A DNA stretch of 64,000 bases from an uncultured Clostridia bacterium (GCA_947631445.1 CANRLN010000001.1:93066-157065), one strand, 5' to 3'; positions 51,576-59,140 are shown, counted from the stretch's first letter. The notes: generated by a model from the letters alone, not told the origin. Made by a program: numbers and translations.

Positions 51576-52490
51576 ATGAAAGATATTACATTGGTTATAA
51601 TGGCTGCTGGTCTTGGCTCACGTTTTAAGGGCGGTATTAAACAGCTTGCACCTATTGGCCCATCGGGTGAGGTTATCATGGACTATGCCATTTATGACGC
51701 TGTAAAAGCAGGCTTTAATAAAGTTGTTTTTGTTATAAGAAAAGACATTGAACAGGCTTTTAAAGAGATTATAGGCGATAGAATTGCAAAGCAGGTTAAG
51801 GTTGAATATGTTTTTCAGGACTTGAACGACCTCCCCGAGGGTTATACCTGCCCTGCTGAGCGTAGCAAGCCTTGGGGTACTACTCAAGCGGTTCTTGCTG
51901 CAAAAAATGTTGTCAACGAACCTTTTGCTATTATCAATGCTGATGATTGCTATGGTTATGAAGCTTTTGATAAGTTTGCAAAATTCTTGTCAAACATTGG
52001 CGATAATGACAGCGAACCTATTAAAATGTGTATGGCTGGATTTATTCTTAAAAATACACTTAGCGAAAATGGCACGGTAAAGCGTGGCATTGCAAGCGTT
52101 GACGAAAATAACCTGCTCACAGCGGTAAACGAAACATTTGGTCTTGAAAGAAAATCAGATGGAAATGTTCATGATGAAAAGGACAATATAGTTGATGAAA
52201 ATAGCTATGTTTCCATGAATATGTGGGGTTGTCACCCTAAATTTATGGGTATGCTTGAGGACAAATTCAAAGAATTTTTGGAAAAAGAGAGAACTGTTGA
52301 GGGTTCGGAGGCTCTGCTCCCACTCCATGTTGATGAACTTATCAAGGCAGGTAAAATTACTGTCGAGGTTCTTGAAAGCAGAGATAAATGGTTCGGTGTA
52401 ACCCATAGCGAGGACAAGCCGGGGGTTGTTGCTGCTATAAGACAACAATGTGAAAATGGTGTGTATCCTATGAAACTCTGGAGTGAATAA
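51576..52490 (+). CDS. Sugar-phosphate nucleotidyltransferase-like protein
   Basis: A 304-residue NTP_transferase-fold protein. The N-terminal nucleotide motif is LVIMAAGLGSRFKGGIKQLAPIGPSGEVIMDY, and the metal and sugar part includes KPWGTTQAVLAAKNVVNEPFAIINADDCYG. It lacks the left-handed beta-helix found in GlmU or GlgC. Members activate sugar phosphates to UDP- or other NDP-sugars; the true substrate is unclear. SD AGGAGAGA. The next gene begins 2 bp later, so the pair is coupled and may work in one pathway. Confidence 0.85.
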   Translation: MKDITLVIMAAGLGSRFKGGIKQLAPIGPSGEVIMDYAIYDAVKAGFNKVVFVIRKDIEQAFKEIIGDRIAKQVKVEYVFQDLNDLPEGYTCPAERSKPWGTTQAVLAAKNVVNEPFAIINADDCYGYEAFDKFAKFLSNIGDNDSEPIKMCMAGFILKNTLSENGTVKRGIASVDENNLLTAVNETFGLERKSDGNVHDEKDNIVDENSYVSMNMWGCHPKFMGMLEDKFKEFLEKERTVEGSEALLPLHVDELIKAGKITVEVLESRDKWFGVTHSEDKPGVVAAIRQQCENGVYPMKLWSE

Positions 52491-52492
52491 CA

Positions 52493-53026
52493 ATGGGATA
52501 TAAAATTAATATTGCAGGCTGTGAGCGTGAACTGGATATTTTTGAGCTTAATGAGCAGCTTGATATTGCAGGGTTTATTATGTTTTCCGATGTGGAGGTT
52601 ACAATAGCGTCTGCAAAGGCAATTCTTGAAAAAGCTCCCGAATTTGATATTATTCTTACAGCTGAGTGCAAGGGGATTCCGCTTGCTTACGAAATGTCAA
52701 GACAATCAGGAAAAACATATGTTGTTGCAAGAAAATCCGTTAAAGGCTATATGAAAGATGTTTTAAAAGTTTCTGTAAAATCTATAACCACAGATAAAGT
52801 TCAAACACTCTATCTTGACGGAACAAAGGCACAAATACTTAAGGACAAAAAAGTACTTATTGTGGACGATGTTATTTCAACCGGCGAATCGCTTAAAGCA
52901 CTTGAAAAACTTTGTGAGGAGGCAGGGGCAAAGGTTGCCGGAAAGGCTGCCGTGCTTGCCGAGGGTGACGCCTCCAAAAGAGATGATATAATTTTCTTAG
53001 AGCCGTTGCCATTGTTTTTTAAATAA
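52493..53026 (+). CDS. Phosphoribosyltransferase (adenine-type)
   Basis: A 177-residue type I phosphoribosyltransferase. The PRPP loop is VLIVDDVISTGESLKALEKL (about residues 122-141), and the flexible part ILTAECKGIPLAYEMSRQSGKTYVVARKS resembles adenine or xanthine phosphoribosyltransferases. It would make a nucleotide from a free base and PRPP. The SD (GGAGTGA) lies inside the end of the preceding gene, so translation is coupled. The base used is not certain. Confidence 0.82.
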   Translation: MGYKINIAGCERELDIFELNEQLDIAGFIMFSDVEVTIASAKAILEKAPEFDIILTAECKGIPLAYEMSRQSGKTYVVARKSVKGYMKDVLKVSVKSITTDKVQTLYLDGTKAQILKDKKVLIVDDVISTGESLKALEKLCEEAGAKVAGKAAVLAEGDASKRDDIIFLEPLPLFFK

Positions 53027-53048
53027 ACTTTTTAAATAAGCAATAATT

Positions 53049-53083
53049 AAAGACTGCTATATTTTGGTGTAGCAGTCTTTTTT
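53049..53083 (+). terminator. Terminator after the phosphoribosyltransferase
   Basis: AAAGACTGCTA and TAGCAGTCTTT form a stem (one bulged G) with six T at its end; lies 22 bp after the stop codon. Confidence 0.9.
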
Positions 53084-53128
53084 ATTAATTAATAATTTTT
53101 TACACTTATAGAGTTTTATTATTTTAGT

Positions 53129-55156
53129 TTAATCATTAAGCTGGTGGAATACCTGCGGAAAATCTCTTTGAATTTCTTGAATTGTATATCTGTTAAATAC
53201 TTCCATTGCTGCCTGTTGTGCGGATTTAAATATTTCCATATCCTGCGACAAATCGGCAATTTTAAGGGTAGGGAAACCGTGTTGTTCGTCCCCAAAATAA
53301 TTACCGGGTCCACGGAGTTGTAAATCCTCCTCGGCTATTTTAAAGCCGTCGGTGTTTTCGCAAAGGGTGTTCAGTCTTGTTACTGCATCTTTGGTGGGGT
53401 GGTCTGTAATAAGCACACAATAGGACGCATACTGTCCTCTGCCGACACGTCCTCTTAGTTGGTGGAGCTGGGAAAGTCCAAAACGTTCGGCATCTTCTAT
53501 TACTATTATAGAGGCATTGGGGACGTCAATTCCAACCTCTATAACCGTTGTGCTTACAAGAATATCAATTTTTTTGTTTTTAAAATCTTCCATTATGCTG
53601 TCCTTTTGGTCGGCTTTCATTGCACCGTGGAGAATTTCTACCTTTAAATCTTTAAAATAGGCTTGCTGTATATATTCTTTAAATTCTGTAACCCCTTTTA
53701 TATCCTCTGTTCCGTCAATTGCAGCACAGACAATATAGGCTTGTCTGCCCTCAAGTACATTCTTTCTTACAAAATTATAGGCACGGGTTCTTATTTTGCC
53801 TGTTATTGCCATTGTTTGTATTGGCTGTCTGCCTTTTGGAAGTTCGTTTATAATTGAAACGTCCAAATCCCCATGCATTATAAGACCAAGAGTGCGGGGG
53901 ATTGGTGTGGCACTCATTACTATGGTATGAGGGTTATTGCCCTTTGATGCAAGGGTTGAACGCTGATTTACTCCAAATCGATGTTGTTCGTCCGTGATAA
54001 TAAGCCCTAAATTTGAAAATTCAGTATCCTTTTGAATAATTGCATGAGTTCCAACGACAACGTCCACCTCTCCATTTTTTATTCGTTTTTTAAGCTCTCT
54101 TTTTTCCTTTGCGGTAAGCGAGCCGGTAAGCAGTTCCACATTAACTCCAAAAGGGCAAAGCAGGCTACTAAAAGTTTCATAATGTTGTGTTGCAAGAATT
54201 TCAGTAGGAGCCATAAGGGCGGATTGATAATTATTTTTTGTGGCAAAATAGCAACAAGCTATTGCAACGGCAGTTTTTCCCGAGCCTACATCGCCTTGAA
54301 CAAGTCGCCTTGCGGGGCTTTGGCTACACATATCCTGCAAACAGTCATTTATTGCGTTTTTTTGGGCGTTGGTCAGTTCAAAACTAAACAGATTAAACAA
54401 TTCGGATATATTACAAACATTTTGATTCATAACGCAGGGGGTTTGAATTTTGTTTGCCTTTTTAAGGGTTAAGAGCGAGAGATGAAGATTAAATATTTCG
54501 TCAAATGCAAGACGTTTTCTGGCTTTTTGCATTGCTTCGCTGTCGGTGGGAAAATGTATGTTTTTTATTGCATAGGGCATTGAAACAAGTCCGTTTTTCT
54601 GGATTATTTCCCTTGGCATTGGTTCATATATAAATTTATCAGTTAAACTTAAAGCATTTTTAACACAAACTTTAATTTGGTTGCTGGTTATTCCTCTTGT
54701 AAGCGGATAAACTGGGGTCATAAGTTCATCGCCGTCCGCTGGAACAATGCTTGAAATGTTCATTTCGGGTCGTATTAATTTATTAGTAACCTTGCCAATA
54801 ACACAATATTCCGTATCCGCTTGCAGGCTGTCAAAAAGATATTTTTGCCCGTAGATTATACCAACAATATCGTCCTCGCCGTCATTTAGTAAAACCTTAA
54901 AAATCATAACCCTTGAGGTCATGGAAGATGATAATTTTCTTATAAGTGTTGCACGGATTAAAACGGTTTCGTCTGTGGCAACATTAGCAAGTTTTACAGG
55001 ATTAGTATAATCAATATAACGGCGAGGATAGTAATTAATCAGGTCATAAATTGTAAAAATACCCAATTTGTTTAATAACTTTTCCATTTTGGGATTGCGT
55101 TGAATATAGCCGATAGTATTTATTGGATTTTGAAAAATTTCGTTTATATTATTCAT
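53129..55156 (-). CDS. recG: ATP-dependent DNA helicase RecG
   Basis: About 675 residues. RecG reverses stalled replication forks and processes branched DNA. The N-terminal wedge/OB part includes ANVATDETVLIRATLIRKLSS. The helicase core has RLVQGDVGSGKTAVAIA (Walker A), MAPTEILATQHYE (Ia), LIITDEQHRFGVNQR (DEQH box), MSATPIPRTLGLIMHGD, STTVIEVGIDVPNASIIVIEDAERFGLSQLHQLRGRVGRG, and the TRG-like region near the end. Start ATG 55156 is chosen with AAAGGG upstream; the in-frame TTG at 55177 lies before that SD. Monocistronic on minus. Confidence 0.96.
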   Translation of the reverse strand: MNNINEIFQNPINTIGYIQRNPKMEKLLNKLGIFTIYDLINYYPRRYIDYTNPVKLANVATDETVLIRATLIRKLSSSMTSRVMIFKVLLNDGEDDIVGIIYGQKYLFDSLQADTEYCVIGKVTNKLIRPEMNISSIVPADGDELMTPVYPLTRGITSNQIKVCVKNALSLTDKFIYEPMPREIIQKNGLVSMPYAIKNIHFPTDSEAMQKARKRLAFDEIFNLHLSLLTLKKANKIQTPCVMNQNVCNISELFNLFSFELTNAQKNAINDCLQDMCSQSPARRLVQGDVGSGKTAVAIACCYFATKNNYQSALMAPTEILATQHYETFSSLLCPFGVNVELLTGSLTAKEKRELKKRIKNGEVDVVVGTHAIIQKDTEFSNLGLIITDEQHRFGVNQRSTLASKGNNPHTIVMSATPIPRTLGLIMHGDLDVSIINELPKGRQPIQTMAITGKIRTRAYNFVRKNVLEGRQAYIVCAAIDGTEDIKGVTEFKEYIQQAYFKDLKVEILHGAMKADQKDSIMEDFKNKKIDILVSTTVIEVGIDVPNASIIVIEDAERFGLSQLHQLRGRVGRGQYASYCVLITDHPTKDAVTRLNTLCENTDGFKIAEEDLQLRGPGNYFGDEQHGFPTLKIADLSQDMEIFKSAQQAAMEVFNRYTIQEIQRDFPQVFHQLND

Positions 55157-55286
55157 AGAAAAAATAAACCCTTTCAATTTTGTTGTATTAATTCTATTAT
55201 ATCATAATATTAGAAATTTTGCAATACTAATTTTTACAAAAATATTTTTATTTAAAAATTTATAATAAAAAAGCTGTCAAAATATC

Positions 55287-55315
55287 TTGACAAATTTTGT
55301 TTTTTGTGATATAAT
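55287..55315 (+). promoter_or_regulatory. Toxin-mRNA promoter of type I TA unit 1
   Basis: TTGACA (55287-55292), 17 bp, TATAAT (55310-55315): perfect consensus. Transcription is expected near 55322, giving an mRNA of about 180 nt that ends at the 55466-55503 terminator. Confidence 0.85.
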
Positions 55316-55384
55316 GATGATTGAGCGTACTGTTAAAACGGTAAGGCGGTTCAAATCTTTCCTCCGAGAATGGAGGTGAGTGGT

Positions 55385-55471
55385 ATGAGTATTTCAGACG
55401 TTCTGACCCTTCTCATATTGGTTGTACATATAATCAACCTTGCGACTAACGCAAACAATAAAAAGAAGTAA
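55385..55471 (+). CDS. Small hydrophobic peptide, candidate type I toxin (unit 1)
   Basis: A 28-residue peptide: MSISDVLTLL start, a hydrophobic core to about residue 20, then a polar NANNKKK end, the profile of a single membrane helix with a positive tail seen in holin-like and TxpA/Fst-like toxins. SD GGAGG (55372-55376) is 8 nt before ATG 55385, but it can pair with CCTCC (55361-55365), so initiation is hidden in a hairpin. The stop is followed at once by a bidirectional terminator, and a convergent antisense promoter lies beyond it. The toxin function is inferred from this architecture. Confidence 0.75.
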   Translation: MSISDVLTLLILVVHIINLATNANNKKK

Positions 55472-55503
55472 CCGCCCAAACTCCACTATGGACGGTTACT
55501 TTT
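55466..55503. terminator. Bidirectional terminator of TA unit 1
   Basis: AAGTAACCGCCC (55466-55477) pairs with GGACGGTTACTT (55490-55501) with one mismatch. T-rich tails exist on both sides (TTTT on +, TTCTTTTTATT on -), so it ends both convergent RNAs. Confidence 0.8.
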
Positions 55504-55556
55504 AAACTGTTACATACGGAGGAGAACCGCTAAGTTTAGCAGTACGCTCACTTTGT
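55466..55556 (-). ncRNA. Candidate antitoxin RNA of unit 1
   Basis: A ~90-nt RNA predicted from the minus-strand promoter at 55591-55563 to the shared terminator. It is complementary to the last ~38 nt of the toxin mRNA. It also carries the complement of a direct-repeat copy (ACTGTTACATACGG at 55506-55519, then GGAGG 55518-55522) that matches the mRNA leader (ACTGTTAAAACGG at 55329-55341 and its SD), so it could pair over the 5' leader and SD. It has no ORF with an SD. Both pairing and function are inferred. Confidence 0.65.
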
Positions 55557-55562
55557 ATTTAT

Positions 55563-55591
55563 ATTATAGCATATTATTTTGGGTTTGTCAA
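55563..55591 (-). promoter_or_regulatory. Antisense promoter of TA unit 1
   Basis: Minus strand TTGACA (55591-55586), 17 bp, TATAAT (55568-55563): perfect consensus. Identical to the antisense promoter of unit 2 over its full length. Confidence 0.85.
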
Positions 55592-55624
55592 GGGATTTTC
55601 AAAAAAAATTTTTGTCAAAATATC

Positions 55625-55653
55625 TTGACAAGCTTTATTTTTTGTGATATAAT
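55625..55653 (+). promoter_or_regulatory. Toxin-mRNA promoter of type I TA unit 2
   Basis: TTGACA (55625-55630), 17 bp, TATAAT (55648-55653), followed like unit 1 by GAGCGTACTG (55661-55670). Confidence 0.85.
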
Positions 55654-55722
55654 AATGATTGAGCGTACTGTTAAAACGGTAAGGCGGTTTAAATCTTCCT
55701 CCAGAAATGGAGGTGAGTTGGT

Positions 55723-55827
55723 ATGAGTATTTTTCAAGTACTTACATTAATTGTCCAATATGGCAATTTTGTATTAGGTGTGGTGAACACTGCACTTAAC
55801 TTACATAACAATAAAAAACAGAAGTAG
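55723..55827 (+). CDS. Small hydrophobic peptide, candidate type I toxin (unit 2)
   Basis: A 34-residue peptide: MSIFQVLTLIVQYGNFVLGV with a hydrophobic core and a polar HNNKKQK end, resembling small holin-like toxins of Firmicutes. It shares MSI-x-x-VLTL with the unit 1 peptide but otherwise differs, so the flanks are better conserved than the product. SD GGAGG (55709-55713) can be sequestered by CCTCC (55698-55702). ATG 55723 lies 9 nt after the SD. A stem-type terminator follows the TAG directly. Toxicity is inferred. Confidence 0.75.
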   Translation: MSIFQVLTLIVQYGNFVLGVVNTALNLHNNKKQK

Positions 55828-55856
55828 CCGCCCCAATACCAATAGGCGACTACTTC
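55821..55856. terminator. Bidirectional terminator of TA unit 2
   Basis: GAAGTAGCCGCC (55821-55832) pairs with GGCGACTACTTC (55845-55856) with one mismatch; it has no strong T-run on + and a T-rich tail on minus. Confidence 0.7.
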
Positions 55857-55911
55857 AAATAACAGTCAATTGGAGGTAAACCGCTTTGTTATAGCAGTAC
55901 GCTCACTTTGT
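55821..55911 (-). ncRNA. Candidate antitoxin RNA of unit 2
   Basis: Predicted from the minus-strand promoter (55946-55918) to the shared terminator, about 90 nt. The DNA it copies includes AATTGGAGGTAAA (55868-55880), a near repeat of the toxin SD region AATGGAGGTGA (55706-55716), so the RNA should pair with the toxin SD. Its 5' end repeats GAGCGTACTGC, as in unit 1. No ORF with an SD. Confidence 0.65.
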
Positions 55912-55917
55912 ATTTAT

Positions 55918-55946
55918 ATTATAGCATATTATTTTGGGTTTGTCAA
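55918..55946 (-). promoter_or_regulatory. Antisense promoter of TA unit 2
   Basis: Minus strand TTGACA (55946-55941), 17 bp, TATAAT (55923-55918). The ~60 bp around it are identical to the unit 1 copy at 55539-55598. Confidence 0.85.
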
Positions 55947-55966
55947 GGGATTTTGTTAAAAAAAAC

Positions 55967-55994
55967 TTGACAAATTTATTTTTTATGATATAAT
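55967..55994 (+). promoter_or_regulatory. Promoter of the 89-residue ORF, related to the TA promoters
   Basis: TTGACA (55967-55972), 16 bp, TATAAT (55989-55994). Its surroundings (CTTGACAAATTT, then TTTTTTATGATATAAT) closely resemble the two toxin promoters. Confidence 0.75.
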
Positions 55995-56032
55995 ATATAT
56001 TGTAAAATAATAATATAATAGGTGATTTAGTT

Positions 56033-56302
56033 ATGTTAATAGGAAATTTTGATATTCCAACCGCTTATTTTTTTGAGGAAAAAAATGTTTGGACGGGAAG
56101 TAGGGAACAAAAGTTTAATTATAAAATTCAGCCAATTGATGGCAAACTTGTTGTAAGTGTTTGGTATGGGCTACTTTGTTTTGACAAGGCTCAGGATATT
56201 ATTAAATCTAAAAAAGAATTTGAACTTTCACAAGACTGGATAGAAGAAATTTCAAAATGGCTTGAACAAGAATTTAATGTATATAAAGAAACAGAGTTTT
56301 AA
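56033..56302 (+). CDS. Hypothetical protein downstream of the TA units
   Basis: An 89-residue acidic protein rich in aromatic residues (FFEEKNVWTG, SVWYGLLCFDKAQDII, WIEEISKWLEQEF). No signal peptide, membrane segment or motif is recognised. SD AGGTGAT precedes ATG 56033. It has its own promoter that resembles the TA promoters, so it may be an accessory or immunity-like gene recruited next to them; that is speculation. It ends 53 bp before the pseudouridine synthase gene. Confidence 0.6.
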   Translation: MLIGNFDIPTAYFFEEKNVWTGSREQKFNYKIQPIDGKLVVSVWYGLLCFDKAQDIIKSKKEFELSQDWIEEISKWLEQEFNVYKETEF

Positions 56303-56354
56303 AGTATAAAAAGGTGATTTTTTATTAATTGTTTTTAGAAAGGGTGTAAACTAC

Positions 56355-57077
56355 TTGATAAGGGTAGATAAACTTGTTTGTTCTCAAATTGCTGATTTGT
56401 CCCGAAAGGACGTTAAACAGCTTTGCAAAAAAGGCTTGATTACGGTCGGTGGGAAAAAGGTTGGTGCTGAGGATAAAATTGATGAAAATGAGCAGATTGT
56501 TGTGGACGGCAGAATCCTTTGTGTAAGGAAAAATGTCTGTATAATGATGAACAAACCAAAAGATGTTGTTTGCTCTACAAAGGATGGAATTTCCAGAACG
56601 GTTATTGAACTGCTTGACGAAGATTTGCAGTTTAAAAATCTTTTTCCAGCAGGAAGGCTTGACAAGGATTCTACGGGGTTTGTTCTGCTTACCAATGACG
56701 GGCAACTTTCCCACAAGATGCTTTCCCCAAAAAAACACGTGCCAAAAACGTATATAGTTGGTCTTGAAAATGATGCAAAATCAGAATATATAAACGCTTT
56801 TGAATCGGGAATGGAGATTGACGGCGGAGATGTATGCAAGCCGGCAAAACTTTTTATTGATGAAAATAATAAAAAAATCTGCAAGGTTGTTTTGTATGAG
56901 GGAATGTATCATCAGATAAAAAGAATGTTTGCAAGGCTTGGAAACAAGGTTGTTTCACTGCACCGAACTCATATCGGTGGGTTGGAACTTGACAGAAATC
57001 TGCAATTAGGGCAGGCAAGAATGCTTGAGAATTTTGAAATTGAAAGGATTTTTTCTTTTGATTTACGAAATACTTGA
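56355..57077 (+). CDS. Pseudouridine synthase of the RsuA/RluB/RluE family
   Basis: A 240-residue rRNA-modifying enzyme. An S4-like RNA-binding domain (IRVDKLVCSQIADLSRKDVKQLCKKGLITVGGKKV, residues 2-36) precedes the catalytic domain with MMNKPKDVVCSTKD and FPAGRLDKDSTGFVLLTNDG, which holds the catalytic Asp in RLDKDS. The C-terminal ALFEGMYHQIKRMF-like motif (VVLYEGMYHQIKRMFARLG) is intact. It isomerises uridine in 16S or 23S rRNA; the site cannot be read from sequence. The start is TTG 56355 after AAAGGGTG. Confidence 0.92.
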   Translation: MIRVDKLVCSQIADLSRKDVKQLCKKGLITVGGKKVGAEDKIDENEQIVVDGRILCVRKNVCIMMNKPKDVVCSTKDGISRTVIELLDEDLQFKNLFPAGRLDKDSTGFVLLTNDGQLSHKMLSPKKHVPKTYIVGLENDAKSEYINAFESGMEIDGGDVCKPAKLFIDENNKKICKVVLYEGMYHQIKRMFARLGNKVVSLHRTHIGGLELDRNLQLGQARMLENFEIERIFSFDLRNT

Positions 57078-57124
57078 TTTATGGCATATGTATTATAAAA
57101 TAATGCTTTTTTAATTTGATTACG

Positions 57125-57154
57125 TGTGTTTCCTCGCCTTAGGCGAAGAAACAA
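57125..57154. repeat. Dispersed palindrome copy 16
   Basis: TGTTTCCTCGCC-TTA-GGCGAAGAAACA, a CCTCGCC/GGCGAAG variant with one mismatch, after the pseudouridine synthase gene. Confidence 0.7.
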
Positions 57155-57346
57155 TTAATAAAAATCACTTTATATATTTTTGATGGCTTTTAGAATTGTA
57201 TAATGTTATTATAAATTGATTCAAAATTTTGGCAAGTGTTAGATAGCAATAATTATAACCAAATGTTTGCTTGTATTCTGTTTAAATTCACGAAAGTTTA
57301 GTCAAATTATCTAATAATAATTACAAAAGATTAGTGAAAAAAACTC

Positions 57347-57375
57347 TTGAAAATTGAGCGAAAATTTGTTATCAT
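57347..57375 (+). promoter_or_regulatory. Promoter of the MsmX-type ATPase gene
   Basis: TTGAAA (57347-57352), 17 bp, TATCAT (57370-57375), 89 bp before the start codon. The remaining part of the 387-bp gap (57078-57464) is AT-rich and shows only palindrome copy 16. Confidence 0.6.
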
Positions 57376-57464
57376 ATTAGTATAGGCAATTGACAGTAAA
57401 ATCATGGTCAATTCTATAATCATAAAAAACTAAGAAAACATTTATTTTAGGAGGGTTCTCTTTT

Positions 57465-58610
57465 ATGGCAAGCGTAAAATTGAAAGAAGTTTATAAGAAG
57501 TATCCCGGTGGAGTTACTGCCGTTACTGATGTTAACATTGATATTCAGGACAAAGAATTTATCATTCTCGTTGGTCCTTCCGGATGCGGTAAGTCCACAA
57601 CTCTCAGAATGATTGCAGGTCTTGAAGAAATCAGTGAAGGCGAACTGTGGATTGGTAACCGTCTTGTAAACGATGTTGCACCTAAGGATAGAAATATTGC
57701 AATGGTTTTCCAGAACTATGCTCTTTATCCTCATATGACAGTATTTGATAATATGGCATTCGGTCTTAAGCTCAGAAAGGTTCCTAAGGACGTTATTCAG
57801 AGAAAGGTTGAAGAAGCAGCTAAAATTCTTGACATTGCTCATCTTCTTGACAGAAAGCCTAAGGCTCTTTCTGGTGGTCAAAGACAGCGTGTTGCTCTTG
57901 GTCGTGCTATGGTTCGTGAACCTGATGTATTCCTGCTTGACGAGCCTCTTTCCAACCTTGATGCAAAGCTTCGTGTTCAGATGAGAACAGAAATTTCTAA
58001 GCTCCACAAAAAGCTTGGTACAACATTTATCTACGTAACCCACGACCAAACAGAAGCTATGACAATGGGTGATAGAATAGTTGTTATGAAGGACGGTTAC
58101 ATTCAGCAGGTTGATTCGCCTACAAACCTTTATCATTATCCTGTTAATCAGTTTGTTGCAAGCTTTATTGGTTCTCCTCAGATGAACTTTATCGACGCTG
58201 TTCTTCTTAAGGACGAATACGGCAAGTATGTTGTTGAATTTGGCGGTCAGGATACTAAAGTTTCTCAGGGCAAAAAATATTATGTTGAAATTCCTGAATC
58301 CAAGGTTGACGAAGCTGCTCTTAATCCGCTTGTAAACAGACCTGTTGTTCTTGGTATTCGCCCTGAATGTATTCACGATGAGGATATGTTCCTTTCAACT
58401 GCTACAACCGGCGTTATTGACGCTACTGTTGAAGTAACCGAAATGATGGGTGCTGAAACCTACCTTTATCTTAACTGTGAGGGTATTCAGCTTAATGCAA
58501 GAGTTAATCCCCGTACAACAGCAAGACCTCAGGACGTTATCAAGGTTGCTCTTGACCCCAACAGAATCCACCTCTTTGATAAGGATACTGAAAAGACTAT
58601 TATTAACTAA
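57465..58610 (+). CDS. msmX: Sugar ABC transporter ATP-binding protein (MsmX/UgpC type)
   Basis: A 381-residue ATPase of the MalK/MsmX class that powers carbohydrate importers. Walker A is [16 protein letters not shown] (about residues 37-52), Q-loop [12 protein letters not shown], signature [16 protein letters not shown], and Walker [17 protein letters not shown]. The C-terminal regulatory domain (about 240-381) has an OB-type fold ending [20 protein letters not shown]. Such stand-alone ATPases serve several permeases, and no permease or binding protein is nearby, which fits a shared MsmX. SD AGGAGGG. Confidence 0.93.
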   Translation: MASVKLKEVYKKYPGGVTAVTDVNIDIQDKEFIILVGPSGCGKSTTLRMIAGLEEISEGELWIGNRLVNDVAPKDRNIAMVFQNYALYPHMTVFDNMAFGLKLRKVPKDVIQRKVEEAAKILDIAHLLDRKPKALSGGQRQRVALGRAMVREPDVFLLDEPLSNLDAKLRVQMRTEISKLHKKLGTTFIYVTHDQTEAMTMGDRIVVMKDGYIQQVDSPTNLYHYPVNQFVASFIGSPQMNFIDAVLLKDEYGKYVVEFGGQDTKVSQGKKYYVEIPESKVDEAALNPLVNRPVVLGIRPECIHDEDMFLSTATTGVIDATVEVTEMMGAETYLYLNCEGIQLNARVNPRTTARPQDVIKVALDPNRIHLFDKDTEKTIIN

Positions 58611-58631
58611 TAATTTTAGAATGAAAATGGT

Positions 58632-58663
58632 ATCGCCTCCGAATTTCGGGGGCGATTTTTTTT
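58632..58663 (+). terminator. Terminator of msmX
   Basis: ATCGCCTCCGAA and TTCGGGGGCGAT (one G-U type mismatch) followed by eight T. It lies just upstream of the first XRE gene. Confidence 0.9.
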
Positions 58664-58677
58664 GAAAGAGTGATTTT

Positions 58678-58905
58678 ATGTATTTTCCCCGACTGAGAGA
58701 TTTAAGAGAAGATGCAGGTATTAATCAAACACAGGTGGCAAAGCTACTTTTTACCAGTCAAACAGTTTATTCACGCTATGAAAGAGGCGTTTTGACAATT
58801 CCTGTGGAGCATTTGCTTATTCTTGCTGACTTTTACAATGTTTCGACAGATTATATACTTGGCAGAACCAATAACAAAAGTCGTACCAATTTAATTAAAA
58901 AATAA
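58678..58905 (+). CDS. Small XRE-family HTH regulator (copy A)
   Basis: A 75-residue protein that is little more than one helix-turn-helix domain: LRDLREDAGINQTQVAKLLFTSQTVYSRYERGVLTIPVEHLLILADFYNVSTDYILGRT. It is a paralogue of the XRE protein 350 bp downstream (same LREDA, SRYERG/SNYERG and VS-DYIL-RT blocks). SD is weak (AAAGAGTGA). It lies 15 bp behind the msmX terminator. The intergenic region behind it contains two operator-like palindromes and a minus-strand promoter, the likely targets of one or both proteins (inference). Confidence 0.85.
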   Translation: MYFPRLRDLREDAGINQTQVAKLLFTSQTVYSRYERGVLTIPVEHLLILADFYNVSTDYILGRTNNKSRTNLIKK

Positions 58906-58974
58906 TTAGGATATAATCAAAATTGTTATGGAATAATTTGTATGTTTTTTGTTTATAGCAGTAAAACAATTTAT

Positions 58975-59020
58975 AATAAAACAAAACCGTCATGAGTGTA
59001 GTTAATCTCATGGCGGTTTT
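58975..59020 (-). terminator. Terminator of the minus-strand RNA between the XRE genes
   Basis: AAAACCGTCATGAG (58983-58996) pairs with CTCATGGCGGTTTT (59007-59020) with one mismatch. On the minus strand the stem is followed by TTTTGTTTTATT, on + only by GCG, so it best fits the minus-strand transcript. Confidence 0.75.
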
Positions 59021-59135
59021 GCGTTAAAGAGAGTGGTTATATTAATGCAATTGTAGAAAGCTTGTTTGACTGGCAACGTTTAGCGGTATATCCGCTAAAA
59101 GAACGCCGAAAGATTACAGAACGCCAATTCCTATA
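58983..59135 (-). ncRNA. Candidate small RNA between the two XRE genes
   Basis: A ~150-nt transcript expected from the minus-strand promoter at 59169-59141 to the terminator at 59020-58975. No start codon with an SD is found in it. It includes the palindrome at 59079-59099, which would fold into an 8-bp hairpin in the RNA, and no part of it overlaps either coding region. It could be a regulatory RNA or an unrecognised short ORF carrier; expression is not shown by sequence. Confidence 0.5.
59079..59099. promoter_or_regulatory. Operator-like palindrome 1
   Basis: TTTAGCGG and CCGCTAAA arms, perfect, around TATAT. The half-sites match those of operator-like palindrome 2 in the promoter, which suggests the same protein binds both. 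Confidence 0.6.
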
Positions 59136-59140
59136 AATAT

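Noticed and set aside
55539..55953. Near-identical blocks 355 bp apart as the start of a CRISPR array or insertion-sequence ends
   Set aside because: Only two copies occur, each contains a promoter and lies at the end of a TA-like unit; there are no spacers and no transposase.
57447..58376. A 309-residue open frame on - opposite msmX
   Set aside because: It is antisense to a complete ABC ATPase with Walker motifs and has a composition typical of a shadow frame.
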